NCBI GenBank assembly: GCA_036924835.1
Contig: JBAGRR010000001.1
Coordinates: 5,161,001-5,225,000, forward strand
Source: Nitrobacteraceae bacterium AZCC 1564
GTDB lineage: Bacteria; Pseudomonadota; Alphaproteobacteria; Rhizobiales; Xanthobacteraceae
Reading direction: 5' to 3'
Length of the DNA stretch: 64,000 nt
In this document: positions 50,630 through 59,237 of the stretch, one piece after another
Layout of the letters: each line of letters starts with the position of its first letter
Position numbering within the stretch: the first letter of the stretch is position 1
Notes under the pieces: generated by a model
Seen by the model: only the letters and a program-made list of their open reading frames with translations
Database searches by the model: none
What the model was told of the DNA's origin: nothing
Program-made: the position numbers and the translations under genes

Positions 50630-51151
50630 TCACGAGCCGGACGGCGCTTCCGTCGGCAAGCCAGAGCCGTTCCCAAAGCACAGTGCTGGGTGCAATTGGC
50701 ACATCCAGCCTATAATTCGAGCCCGTCTCGACATGCATGGCGCTAGACGGCCTCTCATACCATCATTCTCTCGCAGCCCTTCCTCGGCCGCGAGGATCTC
50801 CGGCGATGCATATCCAAGCAGAGACCGCCCCATGACATCGTGGAGCGCCATGCGCCACTCAGCGCATCGCGCATGCGAAGCAGCCAAGAGGCGATGCGTC
50901 CGGTCACAAATGAGATGAACTCTGAGCGATGATCCTTCCACCAGTCGCCGGACAGCTCGATCCGAACCCGGAGATGGTGCACTCAATGCATTTAGGGCGG
51001 CCTCGTACTGATCCTCCGTCATGCGCAGAGCTCCGCTTTCCCATCGGGATACGGTGGTCTGCGCAACTTTCATCAGCGCAGCGAGATGATCTTGCTTGAT
51101 GCCGAGCAACCTGCGCAAGCGTCGCACATGGCATCCGTGTCTTGTCTGCAT
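50630..51151 (-). CDS. XRE family HTH regulator
   Basis: 173 residues. The N-terminal HTH is RRLRRLLGIKQDHLAALMKV, then AQTTVSRWESGALRMTEDQY. The rest, about 120 residues, looks like a small sensor region (VHLICDRTHRLLAASHARCA, then GRSLLGYASPEILAAEEGLR; PAS-like in composition). It lies upstream of the epimerase gene in the same direction. The target is unknown. Confidence 0.75.
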   Translation of the reverse strand: MQTRHGCHVRRLRRLLGIKQDHLAALMKVAQTTVSRWESGALRMTEDQYEAALNALSAPSPGSDRAVRRLVEGSSLRVHLICDRTHRLLAASHARCAEWRMALHDVMGRSLLGYASPEILAAEEGLRENDGMRGRLAPCMSRRARIIGWMCQLHPALCFGNGSGLPTEAPSGS

Positions 51152-51173
51152 ATTTACCCCAACTGAGCAGTAA

Positions 51174-51596
51174 CTATTGCGACCCGCCTGGTCCTTTCAG
51201 TTCGACGACGTTGCCTTCGGGATCGCAAACATAAATCGACGGACCTTCGCCTTCGGCGCCATAGCGCAGACCAGATTCAAGAATGTCGATGCCGTGTCCT
51301 GATAGGTAAGTCCTCAAGTCTCTCTCGTCATAAGGAGCGATCGTGAGGCAAAAATGATCAACATTCCGCCCCTCGGTGCCGGGGCCAGCGCCCCCTTTGC
51401 GACCGAGGATGCCATCCAAGGTGACGAGATCGATGATCGAGCGCCCGGCGCGGAGTTGCATCAGGCCCAAGCTCGACTGTTCCTTCTCGACCACGCAGCC
51501 CAGCAGGCCGCAATAGAAGTTCAGCATGCGGTCGAGGTCCCTTACCCGTAGCACGATGTGGTCGATACCCAAGGGGGCGAAGAGGCGAGCGTTCAT
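51174..51596 (-). CDS. VOC family (glyoxalase/dioxygenase fold) protein
   Basis: 140 residues. Two beta-alpha-beta-beta-beta modules: GIDHIVLRVRDLDRMLNFYC, then GLMQLRAGRSIIDLV, and GRNVDHFCLTIAPYDERDLR, then PSIYVCDPEGNVVELKGPGG. Metal ligands H13 and E-type positions (NVVELKGP) are conserved. It may be a glyoxalase, fosfomycin-resistance or dioxygenase-type enzyme. ATG 51596 has AGGAGG upstream. Confidence 0.88.
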   Translation of the reverse strand: MNARLFAPLGIDHIVLRVRDLDRMLNFYCGLLGCVVEKEQSSLGLMQLRAGRSIIDLVTLDGILGRKGGAGPGTEGRNVDHFCLTIAPYDERDLRTYLSGHGIDILESGLRYGAEGEGPSIYVCDPEGNVVELKGPGGSQ

Positions 51597-51789
51597 CGAA
51601 ACCTCCTAAATCTCAGTGTTGAATCAGGGACTTTTATTCGGACACCAGTGTCCCTCATGGTTCTCACGTCGGCAAACGAGAGTGCTGCCAAGTCATGCGG
51701 GACACCAGGGAAAGGCATCTACTTGCCGTCGGAGGATGGAACTTCGGTTCCGGGAACGTCCGGAGAGAGGAACCGTTAGTCCCCCGCGC

Positions 51790-51845
51790 TAGCGCAGATT
51801 TCATCGCGCTTGCGGCGTCACTCGGAAGAACTTCAAATCCACTTG
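51790..51845. repeat. Degenerate half of a CTAG palindrome
   Basis: TTCATCGCGCTTGCGGCGTC, then GGAAGAACTTCAAATCCAC matches the right half of the 43019 hairpin (TTCATCGAGCTTGCGGCCTC). The left arm is missing. It lies in the leader of the histidine kinase gene. GTGTCCC-like debris at 51648 may be another remnant. Confidence 0.55.
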
Positions 51846-51872
51846 TCGTTTTGTCTTTCGCGAGGCGCCGGA

Positions 51873-52823
51873 ATGGAGCGCTTGTCACATCTTTTGCCGA
51901 GCATGCCTCAGCCGCTTCGGGTCAAATACGGGGCGACAATTGTTATCACCGTCATTTTGTCCCTGGTGCAATACGCGATTTGGCGTCTCACCGGCGACAC
52001 GGCTTTTTTTATTTTGCTCCCGGCGGTCTTCTTTTGCGGTCTCGCCTTCGACAGAGGAAGCGGCATTCTTGCCGCATCGCTGGCCACTGTCATGATCGTC
52101 ATCCAAAGGAGTGCTGATTTAGACAAGATTGGAGTATCGATCGCGCTGTTCTTCGTCGTCGGCATTGGAATAGCCTTCGTGAGCGAGATCATGCGAAAGG
52201 CGCTCGAGCAAGCTTGGGCGGCAGAGAAGTCGAAGAGTCTTCTTCTCGAAGAATTGGCTCATCGCATGAAAAACAATCTAGCGAGCGTCAGCTCTTTGCT
52301 CCGGTTGCAAGCTCGTCACCGGCCGGAACTTGAAGAAGCGTTTTGCAGTGCGGCGAGTCGCGTCCAGGTGATGGCGAGTGTCCATGATTTTTTGCGCATG
52401 CGCGAAGGCTGCGAGATCGACGTGGGCGATTACATCACCGAACTGTGCCAGAAGCTGGGAGATACGTTACGAGGCGTGAGGCCAATCGCGGTCACCGTAC
52501 ATGCGCAACGGGTCGAGCTTCCTGCAGAACGCGCTGTGCCGATCGGCATCATCGTCAATGAGCTCGTCACGAACAGTCTCAAATATGCCTTCCCCGATGA
52601 CCGAAGCGGCATTATTGCGATTGATATCCAGAATGCAGATGCCGAAGTTGTCGTCAGCGTCGCCGACAACGGCGTCGGTTGTGTGGACGAGCCGAAGGGG
52701 TTGGGGTCGACCCTTGTCCAGCTTATGGCAAACCAACTTCACGGCTCTGTTCAACGCGAAGATGCAAGGCCCGGGTGCCGCGTGGTGCTGCGACTTCCCC
52801 GTGAACAACGACTCGCGATATGA
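51873..52823 (+). CDS. Sensor histidine kinase, HisKA_2 type with DUF4118-like membrane domain
   Basis: 316 residues. The N-terminal four helices (residues 15-105, including YGATIVITVILSLVQYAIW and FFILLPAVFFCGLAFDRGSG) resemble DUF4118. The HisKA_2 phosphorylation helix LLLEELAHRMKNNLASVSSL carries H130. The ATPase domain has NELVTNSLKYAFPD (N box) and VADNGVGC plus LGSTLVQLMANQL (G boxes). No response regulator is adjacent. This class often feeds the PhyR general stress response in alphaproteobacteria (known for HWE/HisKA_2 kinases). Confidence 0.9.
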   Translation: MERLSHLLPSMPQPLRVKYGATIVITVILSLVQYAIWRLTGDTAFFILLPAVFFCGLAFDRGSGILAASLATVMIVIQRSADLDKIGVSIALFFVVGIGIAFVSEIMRKALEQAWAAEKSKSLLLEELAHRMKNNLASVSSLLRLQARHRPELEEAFCSAASRVQVMASVHDFLRMREGCEIDVGDYITELCQKLGDTLRGVRPIAVTVHAQRVELPAERAVPIGIIVNELVTNSLKYAFPDDRSGIIAIDIQNADAEVVVSVADNGVGCVDEPKGLGSTLVQLMANQLHGSVQREDARPGCRVVLRLPREQRLAI

Positions 52824-52844
52824 CCCTGGCTAAGGCCTTAAGGA

Positions 52845-53861
52845 TCAACCGGCCAATCGGCCGATCGGCGCATTTGCTTGCCAATCGACATCAAGGGCGC
52901 TCGTGCGGAAAAGCTGCTCTGGCGTCTGTCCGACGATGGCGTCGAAATCGTTGATCATGTGGGCTTGATCAGCAAAGCCGCAGCCATATGCGATATCCGC
53001 CCAGGCAAAGCCCGCTTGCTTCATCGCCAAAATCTTCTCGATGCGTGCGATGCGTGCAAACTGCTTCGGACTAGTCCCGAACATCGCCCGAAAGCTGCGC
53101 GACAAATGTCGCTCGCAGACATCCAATTGTGCCGCGAGCCCGCGCACGCGTAAGGAGGGATTGCGTCGCAAACATTGCGCCGCCTTGCATGCGACGGCGT
53201 CCGGCCGGCATTGACGTAAGCTTCGCAGCAAGAATTTTTCGATGCGCGCAAACCGCGCGGCGCTGTCGGGAGCCTCCATCAGCATTTCTTCCAGCAGCGA
53301 CACATCGCTCGCATTGAACACATCACCGAGATTAATTTTCTCATTGATGAAGTCGTGCATCCGGCTGCCAACGAGGCCGGCGGCGGTCTCCGGCTTGAGG
53401 TGAACGACGAGAAGGCCGAGCGGGCCGTTTGGCCGTACTGTCACGACGCCGGTCCCGATCATGTTCACCACATGCGTGAATTTCCGATGCCGATAACCGG
53501 CCGAACCGAAATGCCGGTCCGACCGTATCGGCACGCGATATTGCACGATGAGATAGGGGGTGGTGCTCGGTAATGCCTTTGGCATGGTCGCCCGCGCCAC
53601 CTCGTCGTCGGGAATATCCCAATCCGTAATCCGCTCGACAATGTCCGCCAACGAGGGATGTATCTGGATGAGCTTGTGAGGTCTCGGCGGCTCCGGACTC
53701 TCAATGGCCGCGCTGGGCCTCTCCACGTGCTGCGGAAAACGAATTCGTTGCGGTCCGGACTGCTCCTGCAATGCCGATAATGCCATGCATCCCTCCGGGG
53801 CTTCCCGAGCGGCACGCGGCTCGGGTTGGCTGTCTCTGACTGATACGAAAATCCTCATCAT
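52845..53861 (-). CDS. AraC family transcriptional regulator
   Basis: 338 residues. The C-terminal AraC HTH pair is LRVRGLAAQLDVCERHLSRS, then FRAMFGTSPKQFARIARIEK and WADIAYGCGFADQAHMINDF (about 230-315). The N-terminal region (ATMPKALPSTTPYLIVQYRV, VVTVRPNGPLGLLVVHLKPE) matches the DUF6597-type sensor found in AraC proteins. It is convergent with the histidine kinase. The target is unknown. Confidence 0.88.
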   Translation of the reverse strand: MMRIFVSVRDSQPEPRAAREAPEGCMALSALQEQSGPQRIRFPQHVERPSAAIESPEPPRPHKLIQIHPSLADIVERITDWDIPDDEVARATMPKALPSTTPYLIVQYRVPIRSDRHFGSAGYRHRKFTHVVNMIGTGVVTVRPNGPLGLLVVHLKPETAAGLVGSRMHDFINEKINLGDVFNASDVSLLEEMLMEAPDSAARFARIEKFLLRSLRQCRPDAVACKAAQCLRRNPSLRVRGLAAQLDVCERHLSRSFRAMFGTSPKQFARIARIEKILAMKQAGFAWADIAYGCGFADQAHMINDFDAIVGQTPEQLFRTSALDVDWQANAPIGRLAG

Positions 53862-54212
53862 TCACATGAAGCGTGCCCGGCCGATACCGAGCTCCGTTCA
53901 CGCACCGAGATCTGCTGCAATGTCCTGAGAAAGATTACCCAATTCAATGTCTGGCAATGCGGTTACGCGACAACTACCGAACGCGTGGAATCCCGTTACA
54001 GGTGAAACCGGGCGATGGCGGCACTGCGGCGACGCCAAGAACGCGGAAAACCCGAGAGTGGCGGAAAATCAGCCTGGAGTCCGATTTTCTCAATCCATCC
54101 GCTTTCTTGATCCGTAGAAGCTCGCAGACGAAGTGATCCGATGGGGGCTGGGACCCGTGACAAGATCAGAGAGTGCGTCCGGCCAGCCCATCCCAAATCG
54201 AATGAGAAGCCA
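53862..54212. other. Intergenic region between AraC and the methyltransferase
   Basis: No gene or clear repeat is seen here on either strand. It presumably holds divergent promoters. Confidence 0.3.
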
Positions 54213-54710
54213 ATGCTTAAACACCTGACACTAAGTGCTCCTCTCTCCGAGAGCGAAGTGACGCCAGTGGGACTTCGCGTCATCTCAGCGATGAAGCTTG
54301 GCGAAGACGCCTTGAAACGATGCGGCATAGAGCGCGGTATGCGTGTTTTCGATCTTGAATGCGGAACTGGCGACGCATCACTCGCGATTGCCAAGGTGGT
54401 TGGTCCCACTGGCCTGGTGGTCGGAATCGACACATCGGCGGAAGCCATCGACGTCGCGGAGAAGCGCGCGACACTCGCCGGTCAATGCTATTGGACGCGG
54501 TTTGTCACCGCTGATCTCAACACCTTCGTTCCCCCTGAACGGTTCAATGCTGTCGTGGTTCGGTTGACCGGCCTTCATCAGGCTGGACGTGCATCCTTCT
54601 CGCGGCTCTCCGCCTACGTCCGTCCGTACGGAGTCATCGTGATCGCATCGGACAAGTCGGCTGAGTTGAATGGATTGAGTGATATGGATGGTTCACTGGA
54701 GATAAAATGA
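54213..54710 (+). CDS. SAM-dependent methyltransferase, shortened
   Basis: 165 residues. RCGIERGMRVFDLECGTGDA, then SLAIAKVVGPTGLVVGIDTS is the class I SAM-binding site (GxGxG written ECGTGD). FVTADLNTFVPPERFNAVVV is the acidic-loop strand. UbiE-like relatives are near 270 residues, so the last third appears missing, and the stop overlaps the next start (ATGA). The tail LSDMDGSLEIK is not typical. It may be a fragment. Confidence 0.65.
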   Translation: MLKHLTLSAPLSESEVTPVGLRVISAMKLGEDALKRCGIERGMRVFDLECGTGDASLAIAKVVGPTGLVVGIDTSAEAIDVAEKRATLAGQCYWTRFVTADLNTFVPPERFNAVVVRLTGLHQAGRASFSRLSAYVRPYGVIVIASDKSAELNGLSDMDGSLEIK

Positions 54711-55254
54711 TGCAAAAGACCATTGCGATGCCGAGAAGGAAGAATATTGCGCTGGTCGCGCACGACAACAAAAAAGAAGAACTGGTCGCGTGGGCAAAGT
54801 TAAACTGTAAAACATTAGCCGAGCACTCGCTCTATTCCACGTGGACAATAGGCCAGCTCCTGAAGAACAGGCTCGGACTGAAGGTGACGCTCCTGAAAAG
54901 CGGGCCTTTAGGAGGCGACCAGCAGATCGGGGCCCGAATCTCGTTGGTTTTGTGATATTCTTTTCAGACCCACTGCAGCCTCAACCTCACGATCCCGATG
55001 TGAAAGCGCTCCTTCGCATCATCGTCGTGTGGAACGTACCGCTCGCGTGTAACCGTGCTTCCGCCGACTTCATCGTTTCATCGCCATTGATGGCGACGGG
55101 GTATGAGCGCCTGGTTCCGAACACCTCACAACACCGGGGCCGCTTGGCCGGCAGTCCGCGTTCCAAACTGACGGCGGAACGCCCTGCCGAGGGCCTGATG
55201 CAAAGTCACAGCATTGGCGTAAACGAGATGAGCGAGAAAGAAGCATTCGCGTGA
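54707..55254 (+). pseudogene. mgsA: Methylglyoxal synthase, frameshifted
   Basis: Frame 1 (54707-54955) reads RKNIALVAHDNKKEELVAWA and LLKSGPLGGDQQIGARI, then stops. Frame 2 continues with VIFFSDPLQPQPHDPDVKAL and WNVPLACNRASADFIVSSPL. Together they cover MgsA, including the catalytic Asp (GGDQQ) and His (PHDPD). The phosphate-binding TGTTG is changed to TWTIG and a few codons are lost at the frame break (about 54945). The gene should be inactive. Confidence 0.85.
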
Positions 55255-55293
55255 GAGCGCGGTTCCGTCACTCTCTCCGGCGCTTGCGGCTTA

Positions 55294-55458
55294 TCAGCCG
55301 GTCGGCCCCTCGACGTCGTCCTCGTCTTCCTTGGGAAGAATGCCTGTGCCCGGCGTTTTGTCGTTGTCTCGCTGTTTATCGTGCGGTCCTGCCGGCGGAA
55401 TTTTTTGATCCGGCTTGGGCTGCTTGTCGATGTCGCGATTTTTCGGATTGTTAGCCAT
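55294..55458 (-). CDS. Small hydrophilic, proline-rich protein
   Basis: 54 residues, MANNPKNRDIDKQPKPDQKI, then PPAGPHDKQRDNDKTPGTGI and an acidic end (LPKEDEDDVEGPTG). Disordered composition. Similar short proteins are common in Bradyrhizobium genomes (from memory). Function unknown. Confidence 0.65.
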   Translation of the reverse strand: MANNPKNRDIDKQPKPDQKIPPAGPHDKQRDNDKTPGTGILPKEDEDDVEGPTG

Positions 55459-55531
55459 GACCAGCCAACGGCGGCGAATCCGGTTCGTTCCGAACCGCGC
55501 CGTCACCGCTGCAATGGATCAATCGCGCCGA

Positions 55532-55714
55532 TCAGCGCCGTCCTTTCGGAGGAAACAAATCGTGCGCGTTCAGCCATCCCTTGATCCGGGCCATCGGCGC
55601 CGGATTCAATGTCGGCCTTTTGGTCTTGAGACGTGAAATGTTGGATTTTTCACGAAATGATCGTGCAAATTCGCGCAGCCGTGCACGAAGCGGCGATTGA
55701 AACTGGTTCTTCAT
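55532..55714 (-). CDS. Small basic protein, unknown function
   Basis: 60 residues, MKNQFQSPLRARLREFARSF, then REKSNISRLKTKRPTLNPAP and KGWLNAHDLFPPKGRR. Very basic. ATG 55714 has GGAGG 7 bp upstream. It may bind nucleic acid, but this is only composition-based. Confidence 0.45.
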   Translation of the reverse strand: MKNQFQSPLRARLREFARSFREKSNISRLKTKRPTLNPAPMARIKGWLNAHDLFPPKGRR

Positions 55715-55880
55715 CGAGCGCCTCCGCTTTTCTTGGGCGGACGGCTGATGCATCCGCCGGACGCGCAAATTCTTGCAGGGGTTGATTTCCAAGTCGACAG
55801 GAAAATTTCGGATCAGTGCGGGAACAATTGGAACACGCCGAGCGAAGGCTGGCGCCAAAGCGCCTTCGAGCGAAGTGGCG

Positions 55881-55983
55881 CCTAAAGCGCGATGAGATCA
55901 GGATGAATCATCATCGCGCTTTAGGTTATTGTTTGAGCATGATCTTTTCGGAAAACCGCTGCACACTTTTCCGGATCATGCTC
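55881..55983. repeat. Two adjacent rhizobial intergenic palindromes
   Basis: CCTAAAGCGCGATGA (55881-55895) pairs with TCATCGCGCTTTAGG (55911-55925). GAGCATGATC (55935-55944) pairs with GATCATGCTC (55974-55983), enclosing TTTTCGGAAAACCGCTGCAC. The second is a very widespread alphaproteobacterial intergenic repeat (from memory). Confidence 0.85.
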
Positions 55984-56058
55984 TAGTGGTCCGATTTTAA
56001 ACGTTCGCATGGCAACGTTGCGGCAAGCAGGGTGCAAACGTCAAATCCGCTCCACTCA
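55983..56058. repeat. CTAG palindrome adjoining the rhizobial repeats
   Basis: CTAGTGGTCCGATTTTAAAC on the left and AACGTCAAATCCGCTCCAC on the right, ending CTCA. The arms match less well than in the other copies. Its CTAG follows the final CTC of the preceding palindrome directly. Confidence 0.65.
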
Positions 56059-56092
56059 TTGGCGTGAAGAAAACGCGTCAAAATAAAAAGTG

Positions 56093-56128
56093 AGAGCTTC
56101 GGTTCTGATTCAATCAGAGCCGAACTCT
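56093..56128. repeat. TTCTGATT-type intergenic palindrome
   Basis: AGAGCTTCGGTTCTGATT (56093-56110) pairs with AATCAGAGCCGAACTCT (56112-56128) across one base. I recall related palindromes in many Bradyrhizobium and Nitrobacter intergenic regions. Confidence 0.65.
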
Positions 56129-56240
56129 AGCTTGCGGATAAACTTGCAAGCTCCCGTTTATGCCGCTCCGCGACATCTTCGACCTGCGCGCCGCAAATCA
56201 GGGCCATACAGGCCAGCATGGCAAGGCAAAGTTCAAGCAT
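56127..56240 (-). CDS. Possible 37-residue peptide
   Basis: MLELCLAMLACMALICGAQV, then EDVAERHKRELASLSAS: a hydrophobic, Cys-containing start and a charged tail. The stop overlaps the palindrome at 56093-56128. Weak ribosome binding site. It could be a small membrane peptide or chance. 56241-56404 has nothing I can support. Confidence 0.25.
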   Translation of the reverse strand: MLELCLAMLACMALICGAQVEDVAERHKRELASLSAS

Positions 56241-56404
56241 CACCGGCGTCCCCAGCTTTCATCCGCGCGGGAAGCTAGGTCTCGAACTGACCACGCACAA
56301 GACACGATGCAGAGATGTCCTGTCCCAAGTTGGGATGCTTTCAAACAGCAGAAAACTTGAATGAAACTGCCGCCTTCAGGTCACGCGCCGCGCTCTGCTT
56401 GAAA

Positions 56405-56650
56405 TCAATACCGCCGCATCCGCCGCTGTTGCTGACCGAAAGAGAAGCGGGGATTGCGAAAGCAGTCAGCGTTCAGGCCGCTCCTCGTCGCCTGACATTG
56501 GCGGAAGGAGGTGAAGCGGCAATCGCCAGGTCCCGCCTCGCCCCAACGCTTGATGCAGTAGGGATAATCACGCGCCTGTGCGGGCGTGGGGATGTTGATC
56601 AGGCTCATCGCGAATGCCGCACACACGGCGGCCAGCAGATATTTCATCAT
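56405..56650 (-). CDS. DUF3551 small secreted protein
   Basis: 81 residues. Signal peptide MKYLLAAVCAAFAMSLINIP, cleaved near PAQA. The mature part RDYPYCIKRWGEAGPGDCRF, then TSFRQCQATRSGLNADCF is the DUF3551 pattern with four cysteines, likely two disulfides. It is common in Bradyrhizobiaceae, function unknown. AAGGAT precedes ATG 56650. Confidence 0.85.
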   Translation of the reverse strand: MMKYLLAAVCAAFAMSLINIPTPAQARDYPYCIKRWGEAGPGDCRFTSFRQCQATRSGLNADCFRNPRFSFGQQQRRMRRY

Positions 56651-56888
56651 GACCGATCCTTTGTTGAAGGCGCACACGTCATGGCGCACTAAAGTTCATA
56701 AGTCGAAATCGTTCCGAACGCCGAAGTGCCAGCGAAGCGCGGTACGATGTTGCCTTGCGCAATTGGCCCGGGTTGCCTGTTGCTCAGTTGGCCGGGCGCG
56801 CGTTACTGAATGTGAGGTAGCTTTATTTGCGCAGGAACCCTATGGCCTCTTTGTGATTATGGAAAAACCCTTCCAACAGGAGTTTTCC

Positions 56889-57386
56889 ATGACCAAGACC
56901 AAGACCCTCCAGGATCTCTTCCACGACACCCTCAAGGATATCTACTTCGCTGAAAAGAAGATCATGGCCGCGCTGCCCAAGATGGCGAAGGCGGCGCACA
57001 GCGGGGAGCTCCGCGCAGCCTTTGAAAAGCATCTCGAAGAAACGGAAACGCAAGTCGAGCGGCTCGAATCCGTGTTCGAAGAGATCGAAGCCAGGCCGCA
57101 AGGCAAAACCTGCGATGCCATCCTGGGCATCATCGAGGAGGGCAAGGAAATCATGTCCGAGTACAAGGGCGCACCGGCGCTCGACGCCGGATTGCTCGCC
57201 GCGGCGCAGGCCGTCGAACACTACGAAATTTCCCGCTATGGGACGCTCATCACCTGGGCCGACGAGCTGGGCCTGACCAACGCCAGCAACGTTCTGAAGG
57301 AAACGCTGGCCGAAGAAAAGCAAACCGATGAAACCCTGACGAAGATTGCGAAGACCGCTGTCAACGCCGAGGCGGAAGCCGCGTAG
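56889..57386 (+). CDS. DUF892 ferritin-like protein (YciF/YciE family)
   Basis: 165 residues, four-helix bundle. KTLQDLFHDTLKDIYFAEKK, then HLEETETQVERLESVFEEIE and AAAQAVEHYEISRYGTLITW, then ETLAEEKQTDETLTKIA carry the Glu/His pattern of the YciF family. Members are stress-induced, usually under general stress control. ATG 56889 follows CAGGAG. The terminator at 57399 closes the gene. Confidence 0.93.
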   Translation: MTKTKTLQDLFHDTLKDIYFAEKKIMAALPKMAKAAHSGELRAAFEKHLEETETQVERLESVFEEIEARPQGKTCDAILGIIEEGKEIMSEYKGAPALDAGLLAAAQAVEHYEISRYGTLITWADELGLTNASNVLKETLAEEKQTDETLTKIAKTAVNAEAEAA

Positions 57387-57398
57387 GGTCGTCGAGAG

Positions 57399-57422
57399 CC
57401 CGCCGCTTTTGCGAGCGGCGGG
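57399..57422 (+). terminator. Terminator of the DUF892 gene
   Basis: CCCGCCGCT (57399-57407) and AGCGGCGGG (57414-57422) form a 9-bp GC stem with a 6-nt loop, 13 bp after the stop. It is followed by TTCATC. 57423-57667 holds no gene. Confidence 0.7.
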
Positions 57423-57667
57423 TTCATCAACACGTGGTCTCCACACGTTTTTATCCAGTCCATGCAGCGTGCATGCACGGCAGAATCGCGGTGCTCATGC
57501 ACCGTGATTGATGGCGCGGCCCCGCGATCGCGCGTCTATGGCGCAAACGGTCATCAAACGAGGCCGCATCAGCGGCAGGTTGTCCGATCTCGTACAGCGT
57601 TAGTGGGCGGCAACGTGAACGCCGCAAGACAGCCCGCTTTTGCGTCGAGTGCACTGCACGCCGCCGG

Positions 57668-58072
57668 TCAGTGTAACCTGCTCCGTCCAGCCTCCTCACA
57701 GGCGCTCCTGCATGATTGGCACGCCTCGGCGCAGATGCGGCAGTGTTCGTGCATTTGAGCGTGCTTCTCGCATTCTTCGGCGCAGAGGCGACAGGCCGCA
57801 GTGCAAGCTTCCAGCATCCTTCGGAGCATCTCCTCGTCAGAGCCTGTTCGCCGAGTCGCTATTCTACCGGTGATGTTGCAGATGTCGGCGCAGTCCAGAT
57901 CCAGCCGGATGCATTGGGTAAGAGATTTCACGTCCTCTTCCGCTAGACAGGCATCGGCACATGATGTGCAGATCTGAGCGCAGGAGTAGCACTCCTCGAT
58001 GCAACGGATCAGTGCATCATTGGTTTGCCCGCGCACTTGTGGATGTTTGCTGATCATTTCTTGAGCGTGCAT
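57668..58072 (-). CDS. Cysteine-rich four-helix copper-binding protein (Csp/DUF326-like)
   Basis: 134 residues with about 18 Cys in CxxxC-type spacing along helices: IRCIEECYSCAQICTSCADA, then LDLDCADICNITGRIATRR and CRLCAEECEKHAQMHEHCRI, then CAEACQSCRSACEEAG. This matches the cytosolic copper storage/four-helix bundle copper-binding family. No export signal. It should store Cu(I). Confidence 0.92.
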   Translation of the reverse strand: MHAQEMISKHPQVRGQTNDALIRCIEECYSCAQICTSCADACLAEEDVKSLTQCIRLDLDCADICNITGRIATRRTGSDEEMLRRMLEACTAACRLCAEECEKHAQMHEHCRICAEACQSCRSACEEAGRSRLH

Positions 58073-58165
58073 GGGGGAACTCCGTCAAATGAGTTGGACC
58101 TCAAAGTAACACCGAACAGGCTGAAATGTTCTTCCGATAGCCGGTTGGATCGAAAGCCATTGCAC

Positions 58166-58240
58166 CTTCGCTGTCACGCGGAGCGCTCCATGGACTTCAC
58201 GCGCGCACGCAGTTGAAGCAGAGCGCGGTTATCGCGAGCT
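58166..58240 (-). pseudogene. C-terminal fragment of a ThDP decarboxylase
   Basis: On the minus strand LQLRARVKSMERSA and a stop match the end of the decarboxylase gene at 62893 (LQLRERVKSMERSA). ATAACCGCG upstream aligns with ATGACCGCG after a 20-bp gap. DNA identity is roughly 80 percent over 45 bp. The fragment and the gene bracket 58.2-62.9 kb. Confidence 0.6.
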
Positions 58241-58262
58241 TGGCCGTTAGCAGTAGTGCTGC

Positions 58263-59237
58263 TCAGGGCGCCGTGCCGTTCTCACGTCTTGCCAGCTCAC
58301 GCGCGTCCGTCGGCGTCATGCCGAACCGGCGGCGAAACGAGCGCGTGAAATAAGACAGATCGCCGAAGCCGACGTTGCCTGCCACTTCGGTGATGGTGCA
58401 GTCGGCGAAGCGCCGATCGCTCAGCATCCGTCTCGCCTCGAGCAGCCGCCGTTCCATGACATATGCGGTGAACGTCGCGCCTTCTGTCTCGAACAGCTTG
58501 TGGATATAGCGCGGGGACACACCATGGCGCCGCGCGAGCGCGTTGATCGACAGTTCATTGCTGCCGAAATGTTCGCTGATGTCGCCCTTGATGGCGCGCA
58601 GCCGTGCCGCGCGCAGACCGCGCTCCTGTGCAACCTCCACGCCGTCGCGGGTGGCGCCAACCGCCAGCGCGATCAGATCCTGCACGTGCGTCGCGAAGGC
58701 TCGGGCGAGGTCAGGAGATTCAAGGCTCAGTGGATCGGCGGATTGCACATAGGAGGCGAGCAGGGGCCACACCGCCGTTCGGGGTAATCGCCGGCAGATG
58801 GCGGATTCTGGATCCTTGACCAACGAGGCGATGCTTCCGCGTGGAACGCTGATCACCAGTTGCTGCGCGGCGTGCGGGAAAAGGTAGATGCCTTCATCAG
58901 CGGCCGACAGCAATACGCCCTCTTGCGAGGCGAGCTCGCTTTCGCGGTTGATCTGGCGATATTGCCCAGTGCCCGCGATCAGGATGTTCAGGATAAGGTC
59001 GTCCTTGCCGTCGCCAATCAGTTGCCTGGTTCGTGCCACGCGGAAGCCAACGTTCACGTCCATCGACGCCAGCGACAATCCGGGCAAGTTTCGCAATATG
59101 GCGGTCGCCGAAAGCGCGTCACGTTGGACGGGGTCCATCTGAACGGACACGACGCGGCGACCCAACTCCTCGCAAAAGATCGCAAGGCGATCGCGCTCCG
59201 GCAGGGCGTCGGTGGAGAATCTCAGGAGTTGCTGCAT
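58263..59237 (-). CDS. AraC family transcriptional regulator (AraC_binding_2 type)
   Basis: 324 residues. The C-terminal HTH pair is LSINALARRHGVSPRYIHKL, then FETEGATFTAYVMERRLLEA and ITEVAGNVGFGDLSYFTRSF, then RRRFGMTPTDARELARR. The N-terminal AraC_binding_2 region includes VGFRVARTRQLIGDGKDDLI. ATG 59237 (MQQLLRFST) is chosen; the frame extends to 59318. It lies upstream of the adhesin and in the opposite direction, so it may control it. Confidence 0.88.
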   Translation of the reverse strand: MQQLLRFSTDALPERDRLAIFCEELGRRVVSVQMDPVQRDALSATAILRNLPGLSLASMDVNVGFRVARTRQLIGDGKDDLILNILIAGTGQYRQINRESELASQEGVLLSAADEGIYLFPHAAQQLVISVPRGSIASLVKDPESAICRRLPRTAVWPLLASYVQSADPLSLESPDLARAFATHVQDLIALAVGATRDGVEVAQERGLRAARLRAIKGDISEHFGSNELSINALARRHGVSPRYIHKLFETEGATFTAYVMERRLLEARRMLSDRRFADCTITEVAGNVGFGDLSYFTRSFRRRFGMTPTDARELARRENGTAP

